Positions 34,875 to 48,429 of a stretch of DNA of 64,000 nucleotides are shown one piece after another. This DNA is from Unio delphinus. Its lineage: Eukaryota > Mollusca > Bivalvia > Unionida > Unionidae. The notes beneath the pieces were generated by a model. The model worked only from the letters and a program-made list of their open reading frames with translations, was not told the DNA's origin and did not search any database. A program made the position numbers and the translations under genes. Numbering within the stretch: the first letter of the stretch is position 1; each line of letters opens with the position of its first letter. The stretch spans positions 2,308,501 through 2,372,500 of the forward strand of contig JAQISU010000167.1 of the NCBI GenBank assembly GCA_029339505.1, in the 5' to 3' direction.

Positions 34875-36400
34875 GCTGATGTGGAAGTGAGATATCGTTG
34901 CTGAGCACGTGCTTTTTTGAAGTGCTGTTGTTGAAGTATTAATCTGTTCTTGAGAAGCACAGTTTCGAAAAGAAAGTTCTAATACATATGAATCGAATGC
35001 CCTTGTTTACTTTATCTACTTTTCTCCTTCGCATGTCTTGGCCAAGATTATCTTTATTCACTAGCCTATACTTCTCCCCTCCCTTTGATTTGTAATGAAA
35101 CTTGTACCTATGGTCTTGTAATTACATTGGACAGATTTTTATATGAATAGTTATATTCCTATAACGATATGGAACTTTCACTCAAATATTTGCTTTAGCC
35201 ACATTTAGGACGATTCTGAAGCAGATTCTACTCATAAATCTCCGCCTAAAAGAACATTACGACGATGAGTGAAATAAAATCTACAGAAGAATTTTTGAGC
35301 AGTTATATTTCTATGAACTAATTTCTTTAATTTCTGGTGCGTTGTATTTACATAAAAATACCGAGTCATCACATCACATGACAAAGACTATTTCTTGGTT
35401 TAAGAGGAATAAATATGGCTAGGCATCAGAGTTCTGTTATTTGCTTTGGGTTGAAGAGACAAGTAAAAACTGATTTTATGTGTCAAGGAGTGTATTCTCA
35501 TGGAATAAGTTGTTGGATCCCACTCTACATGATGACTATAATTTTACTATTACTCCAGTGATTAAAAACCGTCATTAGCTCATCCATTAGTACAACTGGA
35601 TTGACTTCGACATAAAGAGTTCTGGTGTGTTGGGACGTACACATCCTTGCGCCATCATGCGACGTTCGCATCTCCGCCGGTCACTTGCCTTCTCACGGCG
35701 ACACTTGCCTTGTAAGTCAACGATTACACAACCCCGACCATTTAATAAGCCCGACCATCGGGAAGTAACCGGTCGCGAAAGTACCTAGTGGGTAGGAGAC
35801 TTTAATCCATTTGAACTAACTAATTCGCGCCATTCTACACGGAATACTCAGAGAAAATGGCAAGCAATCATTTAGACAAAAAGAACAAACTGCAAGAAGT
35901 GGTTGATAATATTGAGATGCTGGAGGAAATATTGGTGAGATTGAAGGATGGTAATGGTTATACTCGACACCGTCACAAAACAGATAAATACTCTAAGGAA
36001 AGCAAATGAAATCGCAAGAGAAATGATAATGGAGGAAAAAGAAAAGAAGGAGGACGAAAATGAGAGAACAAAAATAAGTGAGTGGAATGAAAAATAGAAG
36101 AAAAGAAAGAGAAAAATAAAATGAGAATGAAAGAGGAGGGGGAAACGGAAAAAAGGAGGGGAGACGAAAAATAAGACAAAGAGTTTATGGCAGAAAATAA
36201 GAAGATTGTGGAGGAATAGAGGACATTGAAAGAAGAAAATCAAAGGCCCTTTTCAGGGCAACTCATATGCCTAAAAAAGATATTTTTTCTCTTTGCCATA
36301 TATGTTTGTATCTTTGGTTGTTATTTGCTTCTTTACCAGCCCCGCCAAGCGTAGTAACATGACGTCACCGTATCTGTTCCATTCTTCTTGTCCCTATACT
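34875..36400. other. Spacer with a purine-rich degenerate open region
   Basis: No recognised gene. From 35857 an ATG starts MASNHLDKKNKLQEVVDNIE and continues for about 51 codons in helical, Lys/Glu-rich style. The plus strand then becomes a GA-rich tract (about 36000-36240) full of stops. It could be a decayed coiled-coil ORF or simple low-complexity sequence. Confidence 0.4.
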
Positions 36401-36404
36401 AATG

Positions 36405-36625
36405 ATAAGTCCTAATGTCCCTATAAATATTGTCCCTATAAGGTCCCAAGACCTTTTTGACTGGAATTTCCATTGTCCCTATAAATATTGTCCCTATAAG
36501 GTCCCAAGACCTTTTTGACTGGGATATCCATTGTCCCTATAAATATTGTCCCTATATCGACACAGCTTTTTTGACTGGGACATCCATTGTCCCTATAAAT
36601 CTTGTCCCCAAAGGGCTTCGACACT
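36405..36625. repeat. Tandem repeat, about 60-bp unit, about 4 copies
   Basis: Units contain ATTGTCCCTATAAATATTGT, CCCTATAAGGTCCCAAGACC and TTTTTGACTGG. The outer copies are diverged. Confidence 0.88.
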
Positions 36626-36659
36626 TTTTAGCATGGAAGTCAAATTGTCCCTAAACTAT

Positions 36660-38025
36660 CCACATATGCTACGAACATTTCATTGTGTTGTTTACATCAT
36701 TTCTTTTAATACCACGTCATTTGGATTCAAAACTAACCATTGCATTTATTGGGTTAAATATTTTAATTTCATACTTCATAAATTCATTTAATACCATGTC
36801 ATTTGGAAGCAGAATTCATCATTCTGTTTTATGTTTCAAAATCATTTAATTTAATACTAAGTAAGGTTATTTAATGCCGCATCATTCGAAATCGACATTC
36901 ACCATTCGATTTTATGTCTTAAATCATTTCATATGAGACCACACCATTTAGAATCTGGATTTATCATTTCATTTGCTGGTTTATCTCATTTGATTTCATA
37001 CTATATCATTTAATTAATGTAATTTTGGCCATAACAGCTGCACAAAGCATTGCTCATTATTATTAATACTTGAGGATATTTGGCAGAGCTGAAGTAGACT
37101 ATAACTGTAATGTAAAAGAGAACGACAAGTCCAACAACACTTACATTTTCTTTATTCATTCGTTCTCCAGCAGTAGTATCCCAAAAATATTTTTCGGGTA
37201 CCGCTTTCCGGCCCCTGAACCAACAAACCCTGCGAGTTTCCTATTTCGCTATCCCAATTTTAAAAGCTGTCAACTAGTCTGACCTTCAATACTACACATA
37301 GGCCGGTACTTGCTTTGAAAACATAACCCATAAATTGTCACTATAATTAGTTATTCATTTTATTATTATCAGTATTATGTAAAAGTAACACATTTTATAG
37401 CAAAAGTGCAATGAATTTATTGAAGATTTGTATATGCCCCTTTGTTTTATTAATTTCGTTAAAAATTACGATTTATGGCATGCGTATTCTGCTCATGTTA
37501 TATTACATAACATAATTGTATTTAACATCAACATTCGAAAACTTAACATGTTTGCCTCATGTCTAGAAAAAACCCTTTTATGAACTCTAGGGATGACATG
37601 GTTTATTAATGTGCCTTTAAACTACTGATATAAATACCCACACTGAACACAAATTGCGTTTGTCCGTACACCCTTAATGCACTCCCATAATACAATATTA
37701 TCGAAGAGTGACATTAATGTCACAGTTTAGCTTCTATGATTTAATTGTGACATTGTAGGCTTTGTACTTGGCACGATCTTATGACTCAAACGTTTTTTTT
37801 TTCTTATGAAAAGGAACTAAAACTGGGTATGGTATGAATGGTATTTGACGACTTGCTGAAATTTGTACAAGAAAAAGAATTTGATTCGATGATTCAATGA
37901 TTTTGTTGACCCTGAATAAGTATCCTTCAAATGTGTCATGTTTACGTCTATGTGAACTCCCCGACATTATGTTTACATACATGTTATTCCGATGTTACTC
38001 ATCACTGAACATAAATATTTAAATG
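36660..38025. other. Non-coding spacer
   Basis: AT-rich sequence. A TCATTTVATAC-like phrase recurs loosely between 36700 and 37010. A spaced inverted repeat AATGTCACA...TGTGACATT lies at about 37710-37755. No supported gene. Confidence 0.45.
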
Positions 38026-38340
38026 CCGCGATAAGTGGAACACTATATGTCAGACATTTCCTATACATAAGCTATGAAATATTTAAATGCCGCGATAAGT
38101 GGAACACTATATGTTAGACATTTCCTATACATAAGCTATGAAATATTTAAATGTCGCGATAAGTGGAACACTATATGTTAGACATTTCCTATACATAAGC
38201 TATGAAATATTTAAATGTCGCGATAAGTGGAACACTATATGTTAGACATTTCCTATACATAAGCTATGAAATATTTAAATTCCGCGATAAGTGGAACAAT
38301 ATATGTTAGACATTTCCTATTCATAAGCTATGAAACCAAT
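38026..38340. repeat. Tandem repeat, 64-bp unit, 5 copies
   Basis: Near-identical copies of GAAATATTTAAATGCCGCGA followed by TAAGTGGAACACTATATGT and CATTTCCTATACATAAGC. It ends directly next to the 48-bp array. Confidence 0.95.
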
Positions 38341-38359
38341 GTCCCTATTAACAATATAT

Positions 38360-39607
38360 TTGAAAAGCATGCATGGTATTCCTCCACAAGTTATACTGGC
38401 CGCTATTTTGAAAAGCATGCGTGGTATTCCTCCACAAGTTATAATGGCCGCTATTTTGAAAAGCATTCATGGTATTCCTCCACAAGTTATAATGGTCGCT
38501 ATTTTGACAAGCATGCACGGTATTCCTCCACAAGTTATAATGGCCGCTATTTTGAAAAGCATGCATGGTATTCCTCCACAAGTTATAATGGCCGCTATTT
38601 TGAAAAGCATGCATGGTATTCCTCCACAAGTTATACTGGCCGCTATTTTGACAAGCATGCACGGTATTCCTCCACAAGTTATACTGGCCGCTATTTTGAA
38701 AAGCATGCATGGTATTCCTCCACAAGTTATACTGGCCGCTATTTTGACAAGCATGCATGGTATTCCTCCACAAGTTATATTGGCCGCTATTTTGAAAAGC
38801 ATGCATGGTATTCCTCCACAAGTTATACTGGCCGCTATTTTGACAAGCATGCACGGTATTCCTCCACAAGTTATACTGGCCGCTATTTTGAAAAGCATGC
38901 ACGGTATTCCTCCACAAGTTATAATGGCCGCTATTTTGAAAAGCATGCATGGTATTCCTCCACAAGTTATACTGGCCGCTATTTTGACAAGCATGCATGG
39001 TATTCCTCCACAAGTTATAATGGCCGCTATTTTGAAAAGCATGCATGGTATTCCTCCACAAGTTATAATGGCCGCTATTTTGAAAAGCACGCATGGTATT
39101 CCTCCACAAGTTATAATGGCCGCTATTTTGACAAGCATGCACGGTATTCCTCCACAAGTTATAATGGCCGCTATTTTGACAAGCATGCACGGTATTCCTC
39201 CACAAGTTATAATGGCCGCTATTTTGAAAAGCATGCATGGTATTCCTCCACAAGTTATACTGGCCGCTTTTTTGACAAGCATGCACGGTATTCCTCCACA
39301 AGTTATACTGGCCGCTATTTTGACAAGCATGCATGGTATTCCTCCACAAGTTATAATGGCCGCTATTTTGAAAAGCATGCATGGTATTCCTCCACAAGTT
39401 ATACTGGCCGCTTTTTTGACAAGCATGCACGGTATTCCTCCACAAGTTATACTGGCCGCTATTTTGAAAAGCATGCATGGTATTCCTCCACAAGTTATAA
39501 TGGCCGCTATTTTGAAAAGCATGCATGGTATTCCTCCACAAGTTATACTGGCCGCTATTTTGACAAGCATGCACGGTATTCCTCCACAAGTTATACTGGC
39601 CGCTACG
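38360..39607. repeat. Minisatellite, 48-bp unit, 26 copies
   Basis: Homogeneous 48-bp units such as AAGCATGCATGGTATTCCTC followed by CACAAGTTATACTGGCCGCTATTTTGA. Three sites toggle between two states (GAAAAG/GACAAG, ATGG/ACGG, ATAATGG/ATACTGG), giving a small set of mixed unit types. As 48 is a multiple of three, several frames on both strands stay open for 360-460 codons. No start context, signal or codon preference marks any of them as real. Confidence 0.96.
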
Positions 39608-39734
39608 TAACATGTAAGGAAAAAATGTCAGTAAACCCAGAACAACTACATCTTTGTCATGTATGAAGAGGTGCATGATAAGGTCAAAGCAACAAAACAA
39701 CATTATAATACAAGAGGAAAGGTATAATGGAGAG

Positions 39735-40220
39735 AACCACTCTAATCAATTACACTATGTCTGAAGGTAGAGTTCAAACGTTTGAACATGATCTCAACTC
39801 CATTATGTTTGATGGAAGAATCCAAATGTCACAAAATGAGCCCAACTACACTGTCTGCTATAATAACCCAACGGTCACAAAAGAGTCTGTCGAATGGAAG
39901 AATCCAAACGTCACAACTACACTATGTCTGATGGAGGATTCCAATGGTCACCAATTCAGCTATTTACGCTATGTCTGCTCTAAAATTCCAACGGTCACAA
40001 AAGAGTCCAACTATGCTCTGTCGGATGGAAGAATCCAAAGGTAACAAAAAGTCCAACTACACTATGTCGGATGGAGGATTCAAAAGGTCACAAAATGAGC
40101 CCAACTTCATTATGTCCGATGAATGAATACAATGGTTACAAAATAAGTCCAAATATACTCTTGTCTCATGGATGAATCCAAAGGTTACAAAATAAGCTAT
40201 ACGCATTATATCTGATGGAA
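39735..40220. repeat. Degenerate tandem repeat, about 50-bp unit
   Basis: Eight to nine diverged units with GAATCCAAAGGTCACAAAAT, GAGCCCAACTACACTATGTC and TGATGGA. Short gaps between copies vary. Confidence 0.85.
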
Positions 40221-40834
40221 TATTTAGACATCCTGTTTCTTATTGATAATGCTGAAACAATAACACTTGGGCAGTCACGTCGGATGACAGAGGTATGAAC
40301 CAATTACTTTAATGACAAACCGTGTCTATGGTTGCTTCTGAACTAAAAAGCAGTAATATAAAATATAATCGAATCCATTCCTGATGCAAGGAGTAAAACA
40401 AAAAGAAAAAGCTATCAATTAATCGAAACCAACGAAATTTGGATTGATGGAAACAAATGCGAATTTTAAAAAAAAAATTAAACGATGAGAGAATTTGTTT
40501 TGCAGCGATATTCAAGTTTGCACGTACTAATGTTGTAATCAATGTGTTTACCGTAAACTATCTTACCTTGACGTATATGTCCTTCCGTCCGAACCACACT
40601 TATATGCTTGGGTATCCTGGGAACAGTTCACATATTTTATGAAATAACATAGGTTGTCTAGGAAACTCTCAGTCCCTGAAACAAAAGAACACGCTTGGAA
40701 TAGATGCATGCTGCATTACATTAATTTATATATGGAATAGTCCCATAGAACACGTTTCTACATTATGTGGACAGCAAGTGACACAACATGCGAAGAGTAG
40801 ATATATATGGCATCCCACCCTTTCACTTTGAATC

Positions 40835-41640
<806 letters not shown>

Positions 41641-41764
41641 TTCACAACGATGATTAAGATTTACGATGAAGCAACATCAGATTTAGAAAATACTACTACT
41701 AATAATAATGTCAACAGCACAACAGCAACGGATCGTAGTTAAAACAACTCTACCAAAGACAACA

Positions 41765-42250
41765 ATGATATCAATAAATTCCACTAACCCTAAGTTTAGC
41801 GTAAACAGTCCATTTGCAATTTCATTTAAGGAAATTGCACTTGCTCAATTACGAGTATACTAAAGTCAAATAATTCATTGGTATTTGCAAATAAAAATAA
41901 ATCAGATGGAACACCTGATTGGCAGATCATTGTAATACCATAAGGTTCATATGATTTCGAAGACATCAATGATAAATCTGAGCGCAAAATTAAATTTATT
42001 ACAGTAAAAGAATGAAAAATAGCTATAGCAGTTCACAAACAAACATCAGCCGCTATTGAAATAAAATTACCGGACTACTTCTTGAATATTTATCCGTCAT
42101 TAATAAGAACTGTTTTAGGTTAGCCTGAAATTGCACAGGAGGCACCACCACCGATACCTGAACCTAATCGGTCTGATTTCACGACAAATTATGTTGTTTC
42201 AAACGAAGAGGCCGTAGAGATTCTTGAATACTATGAAACGTACCCTATTG
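41765..42250 (+). pseudogene. Polinton-type virion protein remnant (penton-like?)
   Basis: An ATG starts MISINSTNPKFSVNSPFAIS and FKEIALAQL, then a stop. The frames continue with a segment ending in an IRTVLG-like motif near 42115. Metazoan Polinton-like elements often encode a protein with this layout, with an N-terminal strand, a Y-D/N-I-x-x-I-N segment and then I-R-T-x-L-G-F. It is probably a penton or minor capsid protein. At least three stops break the frame. Confidence 0.45.
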
Positions 42251-42265
42251 CTGGAATAATCTATT

Positions 42266-42517
42266 ATATTTTATTTAATCATGACTCTACTTTTATTACT
42301 AGTAAGAATGAAATGTACTGGAAATATTTATTTTTATTCATCTACTTTCACTGAAAAAGATATTATTGAAATTACCCCAAATACTATTAGTAATAGGCAT
42401 AAAGCACAGCGTGAAAACTTGCGACTAAAATTCACTAAATATCATTTTGATATAACAAGTTCACACAAAGAAATTATTAAACAGATAAAAATATTAAATA
42501 AAATGTTCCGATCTTGA
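42266..42517 (+). pseudogene. Short Polinton-associated ORF, unrecognised
   Basis: An open stretch of about 78 codons rich in Ile, Lys and aromatic residues (for example TEKDIIEITPNTISNRHKAQ). It sits between two virion-type remnants on the same strand and may be the tail of one of them. No domain is recognised. Confidence 0.3.
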
Positions 42518-42604
42518 ATATATAAATTAAAGTATTTTACGAGGGGTATATAAATCACAAAACAAAAATAAACACATTTTTTAAAACAAATATAAGATAA
42601 CAGA

Positions 42605-43072
42605 AGCTGATCTTCCGAATTTTAAACTTCCCGTGTATAACGCAGAGCAACTAAATAAATCAGTCAATGATATCATTGATGAATTTTTTCCTCGAATACT
42701 TGCCGAGTTTAGAAAGATAACACCTCAGCTGGATAATATTCTCAGATACAATAATGATCCATACGGTGGTGGTAGACATATACCACCGGGAATAGTATAT
42801 ATAACCTCTGTGATCGCAGTCAGCCTTGTATGTGATGTAATTGATGGAAGTTGTAATACAAATACTGAAATATAAAGTCAGGCTGAACAAGGATATATTC
42901 TGTATACTTTCACCCCTCAAATATCCCCTGGAAGTTTGATTGTACAAGAACCCGTTAATGTGGTATATCTTCCATGTCATAATTCATTATTGACGAGAGT
43001 ACATTTCAAACTTACTGACAAAATTTGTAATTTATTGGATTTATCAGCCGAAAATCTACATAACATTTTAAT
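42605..43072 (+). pseudogene. Polinton-type virion protein remnant, cut by the retrotransposon
   Basis: Two frames are separated by a TAA near 42872. The first contains RYNNDPYGGGRHIPPGIVYI. The second contains LLTRVHFKLTDKICNLLDL, a motif style common at the C-terminus of a Polinton structural protein (x-T-x-x-x-F-x-L-T-D-x-x-x-N-L-L-D-L). The retrotransposon begins within a few codons of this motif, so the C-terminus was cut or displaced. Confidence 0.5.
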
Positions 43073-43829
43073 GAAGAGTGAAAACAACAAGCTTGTAAAA
43101 CTTAATAAACAATTTATTGAGTACAAATATTTTTCAGAAAAGAAAAATAAACTTACGGTTTTAAGAATTAATTCCAAAATTAATCCGAAGTAATTCAAAA
43201 TATTATCCACTAGAGAAATTGCAAAAGTCCTGGTACTAAAATGTCCAAATAGTTCTAAGTTCGAATTCCAGCGAAGTATCCAAGATGGAAGACGATGTCA
43301 CTTGATTTAGTCAGTTCTTGTTAATAAAATCTCTATGAGCGCAACTCTTTCCCAGATAAATAATGAAATAATTCCTCTTGATCCAAACAAATTGACACAA
43401 TTTCCAGTACAAGGTAATTTATAATAACTCAAAAAGACACAACTTAATATTCTAACAGCCCAATTTTCTACTGAATAACTCGCTCCCAAAACATAATTTA
43501 TATCTGTTTTTTACGTAAACAAGGAAAGGTCACGTGATCTTCTAGAAACTATCAAAACAAATTTACGTTCAAAGAATCACGTACATAGCTTATGACTCAA
43601 CTAAAATAGAAAGATGTTTATACAAAAGCTCCATTTTGTCCTTGGAACCAACCAATCATAACTCTGAAACCAGGTCAGAAATGAAGTCAACACCTGGTGT
43701 TTACTCTGTAAAGTAAAGGTCACCCCCCTTCAATGAACGAATCTTTAAACTTAAAATGCCAAATTGGAATCTAACAAACAAACAAAAATAAAAATAAATA
43801 TAAATGACTTATATCAAATATACGTAACA
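43071..43829 (-). repeat. 3' LTR of the Gmr1-like element
   Basis: Matches 49041-49773 with substitutions. It carries an extra segment of about 50 bp near 43430-43480 that the other LTR lacks. On the minus strand it starts TGTTACGTATATTTGATA. Its U5 end is shorter than that of the 5' LTR by about 35-40 bp. Confidence 0.9.
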
Positions 43830-43839
43830 CCTTCCCCCA
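43830..43839 (-). other. Polypurine tract of the Gmr1-like element
   Basis: On the minus strand TGGGGGAAGG lies immediately before the TGTTACG start of the 3' LTR, the position where plus-strand DNA synthesis is primed. Confidence 0.75.
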
Positions 43840-43952
43840 TAAATAAAAGAAAGGTTTATATGATAAAACGTTCTTTTTACCACAAACCAATTTACACCTG
43901 AGGTTAAAAAAAAAACTCGTATAAATTACAGTGTATATGATATAGGATATTG

Positions 43953-44400
43953 TTATACACGGGAAAGAGCGTCTGCTATTATATTATCTTTTCCCTTGAT
44001 GTGCCGAATGTCAAGATTATATTCCTGCAATAACAAACTCCACCTTAGTAATCTTTGATTTTTATTTTTCATCTTGCCGATGAAAGTAAGTGGGTTGTGG
44101 TCACTATAAGCTATAATCGAAGAAGGAGCTGAACTTAGATAAACTTCAAAATGTTGTAAAGCCAAAATCAATGCCAAACATTCCTTCTCAATAGTTGAAT
44201 AATTTCTCTGGTGCTGATTTAATTTCTTTGAAAAATAGCATACTGGATGTTCAATACCATTTTTGTCTTCTTGAATTAAAACTGCTCCAACACCAACATC
44301 ACTTGCATCGACAGATAATTCGAAAGACTGACTGAAATTTGGAGCTGCTAGAACTGGTGCTGTTTCAAGTATGGCGTTTAACTTGTCAAAAGCCTCCTGA
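43953..44400 (-). pseudogene. RNase H domain of the Gmr1-like element
   Basis: The clear part (44177-43953) contains LALQHFEVYLSSAPSSIIAY, SDHNPLTFI, RLLRWSLLLQEYNLDIRHI and KGKDNIIADALSR. This is the typical C-terminal part of the gypsy RNase H, with the closing x-D-A-L-S-R motif. The upstream third, toward the RT, can be followed to about 44400 but has frame breaks. It degrades the RNA template during reverse transcription. In this element it ends pol, with only a short spacer before the polypurine tract. Confidence 0.88.
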
Positions 44401-44414
44401 CATTTTCAGTCCAA

Positions 44415-45506
44415 AAGAATTTGTTCTTCTTCTTTAATAAATTTGTCAGGGGTTCTGCAATTATAGAAAAATTGGAACAAAATTTCCGATAGTATCCGGC
44501 CATACCTAAAAACCGCATCAGTTGCTTTCTATTTTCAGGCGCAGGGAATTTAGAAATAGCCTCAACCTTAGCATCTAATGGTTTAACCTGTCCATGTCCC
44601 ACAATATGTCCTAATTAAAGTCACACTAGCACGGCACACACTAGCACGGCAGAACTCACTTTTAGATAAATTAACTGTCAAACATGCATCAGTGAGTCTG
44701 TCAAAGAATTTTCGAATTGTTGTTAGGTGTTCTATCCAGGTGTCGTTGTAGATGATGACGTCATCTATATAGGCATCACAATTTTCTAGACCAGAGGTGA
44801 TCATATTCATAAGATGTTGAAATGTACTTGGTGACCCTTTCATCCAGAATGGCATTACTTTATATTGGTAAAGTCCATCTAGAGTCACAAATGCCGAGAT
44901 TTCCTTTGCTCTTTCCGTTAGTGGAATCTGCCAAAATCCTTTCAGAAGGTCAAATTTGGTGACATACTTGGCATTCCAAATTTTATCAATGCAATCGTTA
45001 ATTCTTGGTAATGTGAATGAATCTGTTTTTGTCACACTGTTCACCTTCCTATAATCAGTGCAGATACGGAAAGTTTTATCTGGGTTTGGAACAAGTATGT
45101 ATGGTGATCTCCAATCACTTTTACTGGGCTCAATAAAATCATTCTCCAGCAAATATTGAATTTCCTTTTTAAAGTATTCCTGTTTGAGTGGATTCATCCT
45201 GTATGGATGTTGTTTAACAGGTTTGGAATTTACAATTTCAACGTCATGAAAAAGTTTCTTTGTCCTTGTAGGAGCATCTAGAAATAAATGCTCATGTTCA
45301 AAAAATAACTGTTTCAGTTCATTTCTTTCTGGCACTTGCAAATGTGAAAGTTTCTGTTGTAGATCTTTCATAATTTCTGAATTACAAAAATTCGTCATTC
45401 CAATATCAATAGAATCTGATGATATTTCTTCACTGAGTGGGACAGGTACAACTAAATTAATTACAGGTTTAACATGGCTGTCTCTTTCAATATACTCTTT
45501 TAGCAT
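44415..45506 (-). pseudogene. Reverse transcriptase of the Gmr1-like element
   Basis: The main frame (45506-44583) has WRSPYILVPNPDKTFRICTD, KFDLLKGFWQIPL and the catalytic YIDDVIIY box. The RT fingers, palm and thumb are in the normal order. A 15-bp in-frame tandem duplication (CACACTAGCACGGCA at 44622-44636 and 44637-44651) repeats five residues, and a frameshift follows immediately. The remainder (44602-44378) carries the connection motif FLGMAGYYRKFCSNFS. The gene lies downstream of the integrase, which is the unusual feature of this element. Confidence 0.9.
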
Positions 45507-45662
45507 GTTTATATGGCAGAGTTGTTTATGTTTGCGCCTCCCAGGAGTATTTATGATATAATTTAAGTCATTAATTTTCCTGTCAACTATGTAGGTACCA
45601 TACTATTTGGCCTGAAGAGGATTTTGTGGCATTGGTAAGAGAGCCAGGACTCTATCACCAGG

Positions 45663-46672
45663 CTAAAAACTCCTTTCCTTCGATTTTTTTATATCATATC
45701 TTGATTTCATTTTAGATTGAGTAGAGTGCAGATTTGCTCTTGCGACCTGACAAGCCTTTGACAACTGGTATCTAAAATCGGAAAAATAATCAAGAAGATT
45801 GATCTCAGTATCTTCATTAGAGAGAAGTTTCTCTTTCAATAACTTCAATGGTCCACGCACAGTATGTCCAAAAACCAGCTCAAAGGGACTAAAGCCTAAA
45901 GATTCTTAAACTGATTCTCTAACAGCAAACAATAATAAATGAATGCCTTCATCCCAATCTTTATTCGTATCAAAACAATATGATCGAATCATATAATCAT
46001 GGAATCTTTCTAATGCCTCTTGGCTCTCAGGGTGATAGGCAGAAGATTTGAATCGCTGAATGCCTAATTCATACATAACTTGTTGGAAAATTCCAGACAT
46101 CAAGTTTGAACCTTGATCAGACTGAACAGATTTGGGAAGGCCATACTGAGTAAAAAACTTTATCAAAGTTTTTACTATTGTTTTAGATTTTATATTCCTC
46201 AACGGAATTTCCTCTGGAAACCTTGTTGACACACACATAATGGTCATTCAGGTATTGGTTACCTGACTTGGTCTTTGGTAAGGGACCTACACAATCTACC
46301 ATAATTCTACTAAATGGTTCGTCAAAGGCAGGAATAGGTTGCAGATGAGCCTTACGTATCTTCTGATTGGGTTTTCCTACCATTTGACAAGTATGACAAG
46401 ATCTACAGCATTTGGCAACATCACTTTTGAATTTTTGGCCAATAGAAGTGAGTGAAGATCTTGTGATAAGTTTTATCAATCCCTAAATGAGCAGCCAAAG
46501 GAGTTTCATGGGCCAGATTAAGTATTTCCTGTCTGTATGGTTTTGGAACTACTATTTGATAGTTCACCGACCACTCATCACCAGCAGGTACCTTGGGAGG
46601 TCTCCCTTTTCTCATAAGAATTCCATTTTTTAATGAAATAACAGACAGAAACTTCAATGGCTTCAGTCTCAC
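45663..46672 (-). pseudogene. Integrase of the Gmr1-like element
   Basis: Three overlapping minus frames together contain an HHCC zinc domain (HLGIDKTYHKIFTHFYW, then CRSCHTC) and a DDE core: first Asp in MVDCVGPLP, second in VQSDQGSN, Glu in YHPESQEALERFHDY. A C-terminal Lys/Arg-rich segment follows (LHSTQSKMKSRYDIKKSK). These are gypsy-type integrase motifs. No chromodomain is visible. Frameshifts near 46450-46480, 46200 and 45900 separate the pieces. The gene is upstream of RT, directly after the protease. Confidence 0.9.
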
Positions 46673-46699
46673 TTATGGACCTTTTAAACAAACAGGAGA

Positions 46700-47275
46700 T
46701 CTCAGGATCTTTTCCCTGATCGACGACAAGTGACTGTCGTTTATCACCCTGATTAGAATAAAGAGAATGAGTTGTTAAAAGAGGATCACTATGATCAATA
46801 CCTTCTGACTGATCCAAACAAGGAGTAATAGTAACCTCATCAAAAGCCTGACCTATACACATGTCAGCTAAAGGAATACTTCCTTCATCAACATCATTCT
46901 CAAAAGCTTTCTTTGCCATAGCTCTGGTAACCGCACAAGCTTGAAATATATCAGGGAATCCTTTTTCAATTGGATCAACTTTCTGATCCAAATCAGGCTT
47001 GTCAGTTACAAGTGGATTAACAACAACCTTGTCCCTAGCTAAGTCGTTGCCTAGCAGTAAATGAATGCCCTCAACGGGTAAAACCGAGATTGTTCCGACT
47101 GTCACAGGTCCTGATACTAAGTCTGATGACAAATTTACACAATGGTGAGGAACATTAACAAAGCCGCACTCTACTCCCTGAATAAGAACACTTTCATTAG
47201 AAGAAGACTTCTCAGAAAAAGGCAAAATACATGACAATATCTGGCTCTGCTCCTGTGTCCCTTAAAATTTTAATA
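46700..47275 (-). pseudogene. Protease region of the Gmr1-like element
   Basis: The active-site motif RDTGAEPDIV (Asp-Thr-Gly-Ala) lies at the end of the gag frame, and after a frameshift near 47225 the downstream frame continues with GTISVLPVEGIHLLLGNDLA. The L-L-G-N-D-L segment is the usual second conserved block of gypsy proteases. It processes Gag and Pol precursors. The rest of the frame (to about 46700) is a low-similarity acidic linker. Confidence 0.85.
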
Positions 47276-48361
47276 GGGGTGGGATTGGCTGTATCACCCA
47301 AGAGTGATATAGAACCCTTCGATATGAATGGTTCATAATTCTCCATAATAAAATCAGATTGAGATTTATTAGACCCAACAAATGCATTGCTTTCAATACA
47401 TGACCGTGACATTGACCTCTTAGAAATAAGAGCATTTGGAAAAGGTCTGTCTTGATTCTGATGCCTAATTTTCAATTTGTAGCAATCAGAAATAACGTGT
47501 CCTTTTTTCTTGCAATAAATACACGTCGGAAAAGACAAGGATCTAGAATCAAGTTTCTCTGAAGTTTGATTTTTAAAAGTTGTGCTAGTTTGAGTTTTAA
47601 AAGGGCTTGTATTAGGCTGAAATACTTTTCTGCCAGAAGACTGTTGAGTAGAAGTCTTATTAACAAAATTAACTTTATGTGTCAAAGAATATTCGTCAGC
47701 AGCTCGAGCAGCATTCTCAAAGGTTTCAATCCTATGCTCATCGAGATAAGTTTTAACGTCGCTATGGACACAGTTTTTGAACTCTTCAATTAATATTATT
47801 TGCTTGAGATTTTGATAATCTTGTTCGACTTTCTTGGCTAAGCACCATCTATCAAACAACTGCTCTTTATCTCTAGCAAGTTCGACATGAGTTTGTCCAG
47901 CTTCTTTTTTGTAATTTCTGAATTTTTTTCGATAAGCTTCAGGGACTAACTCATAACCCCTTAGAATGCATTCTTTAACTACATCATAATCACTGCTTTG
48001 CTGAACAGACAGTGAAGTGTAAATCTCACTAGCCTTACCAGTAATTACACATTGTAGTAACTGAGTCCAATTCTCTCTTGGCCACTTTAAATTTTCTGCA
48101 ACTTTTACAAAATGAATGAAGTATTTGTCTACTTCTTTTTCTATGAAAGGGGGCACTAATCTAATATTCCTTGCTAAATCAAAACTTAAATTTGGACTTG
48201 AAGAATGAAGGTGTTTTTCACTTGCCAGCACTATTTCTTTCATTCAACATTGATATTCCATTTCTTTCTTCTCTTTGTGATATTGTAATTGTCTTTCTTT
48301 CTCCATTTTCTCTCTCTCTCTCTCTTCTTTTTCATATCGCTAGGGCCGATTATGGTCCGAC

Positions 48362-48429
<68 letters not shown>

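Noticed and set aside
35872..36243. 123-codon minus-strand frame rich in Phe, Leu and Ser
   Set aside because: It is the complement of a GA-rich low-complexity tract. The composition is what a CT-rich strand gives in any frame.
38266..39703. Four long open frames (367-466 codons) over the 48-bp array
   Set aside because: Overlapping frames on both strands over the same repeat cannot all be genes, and no frame stands out. Unit length divisible by three explains them.
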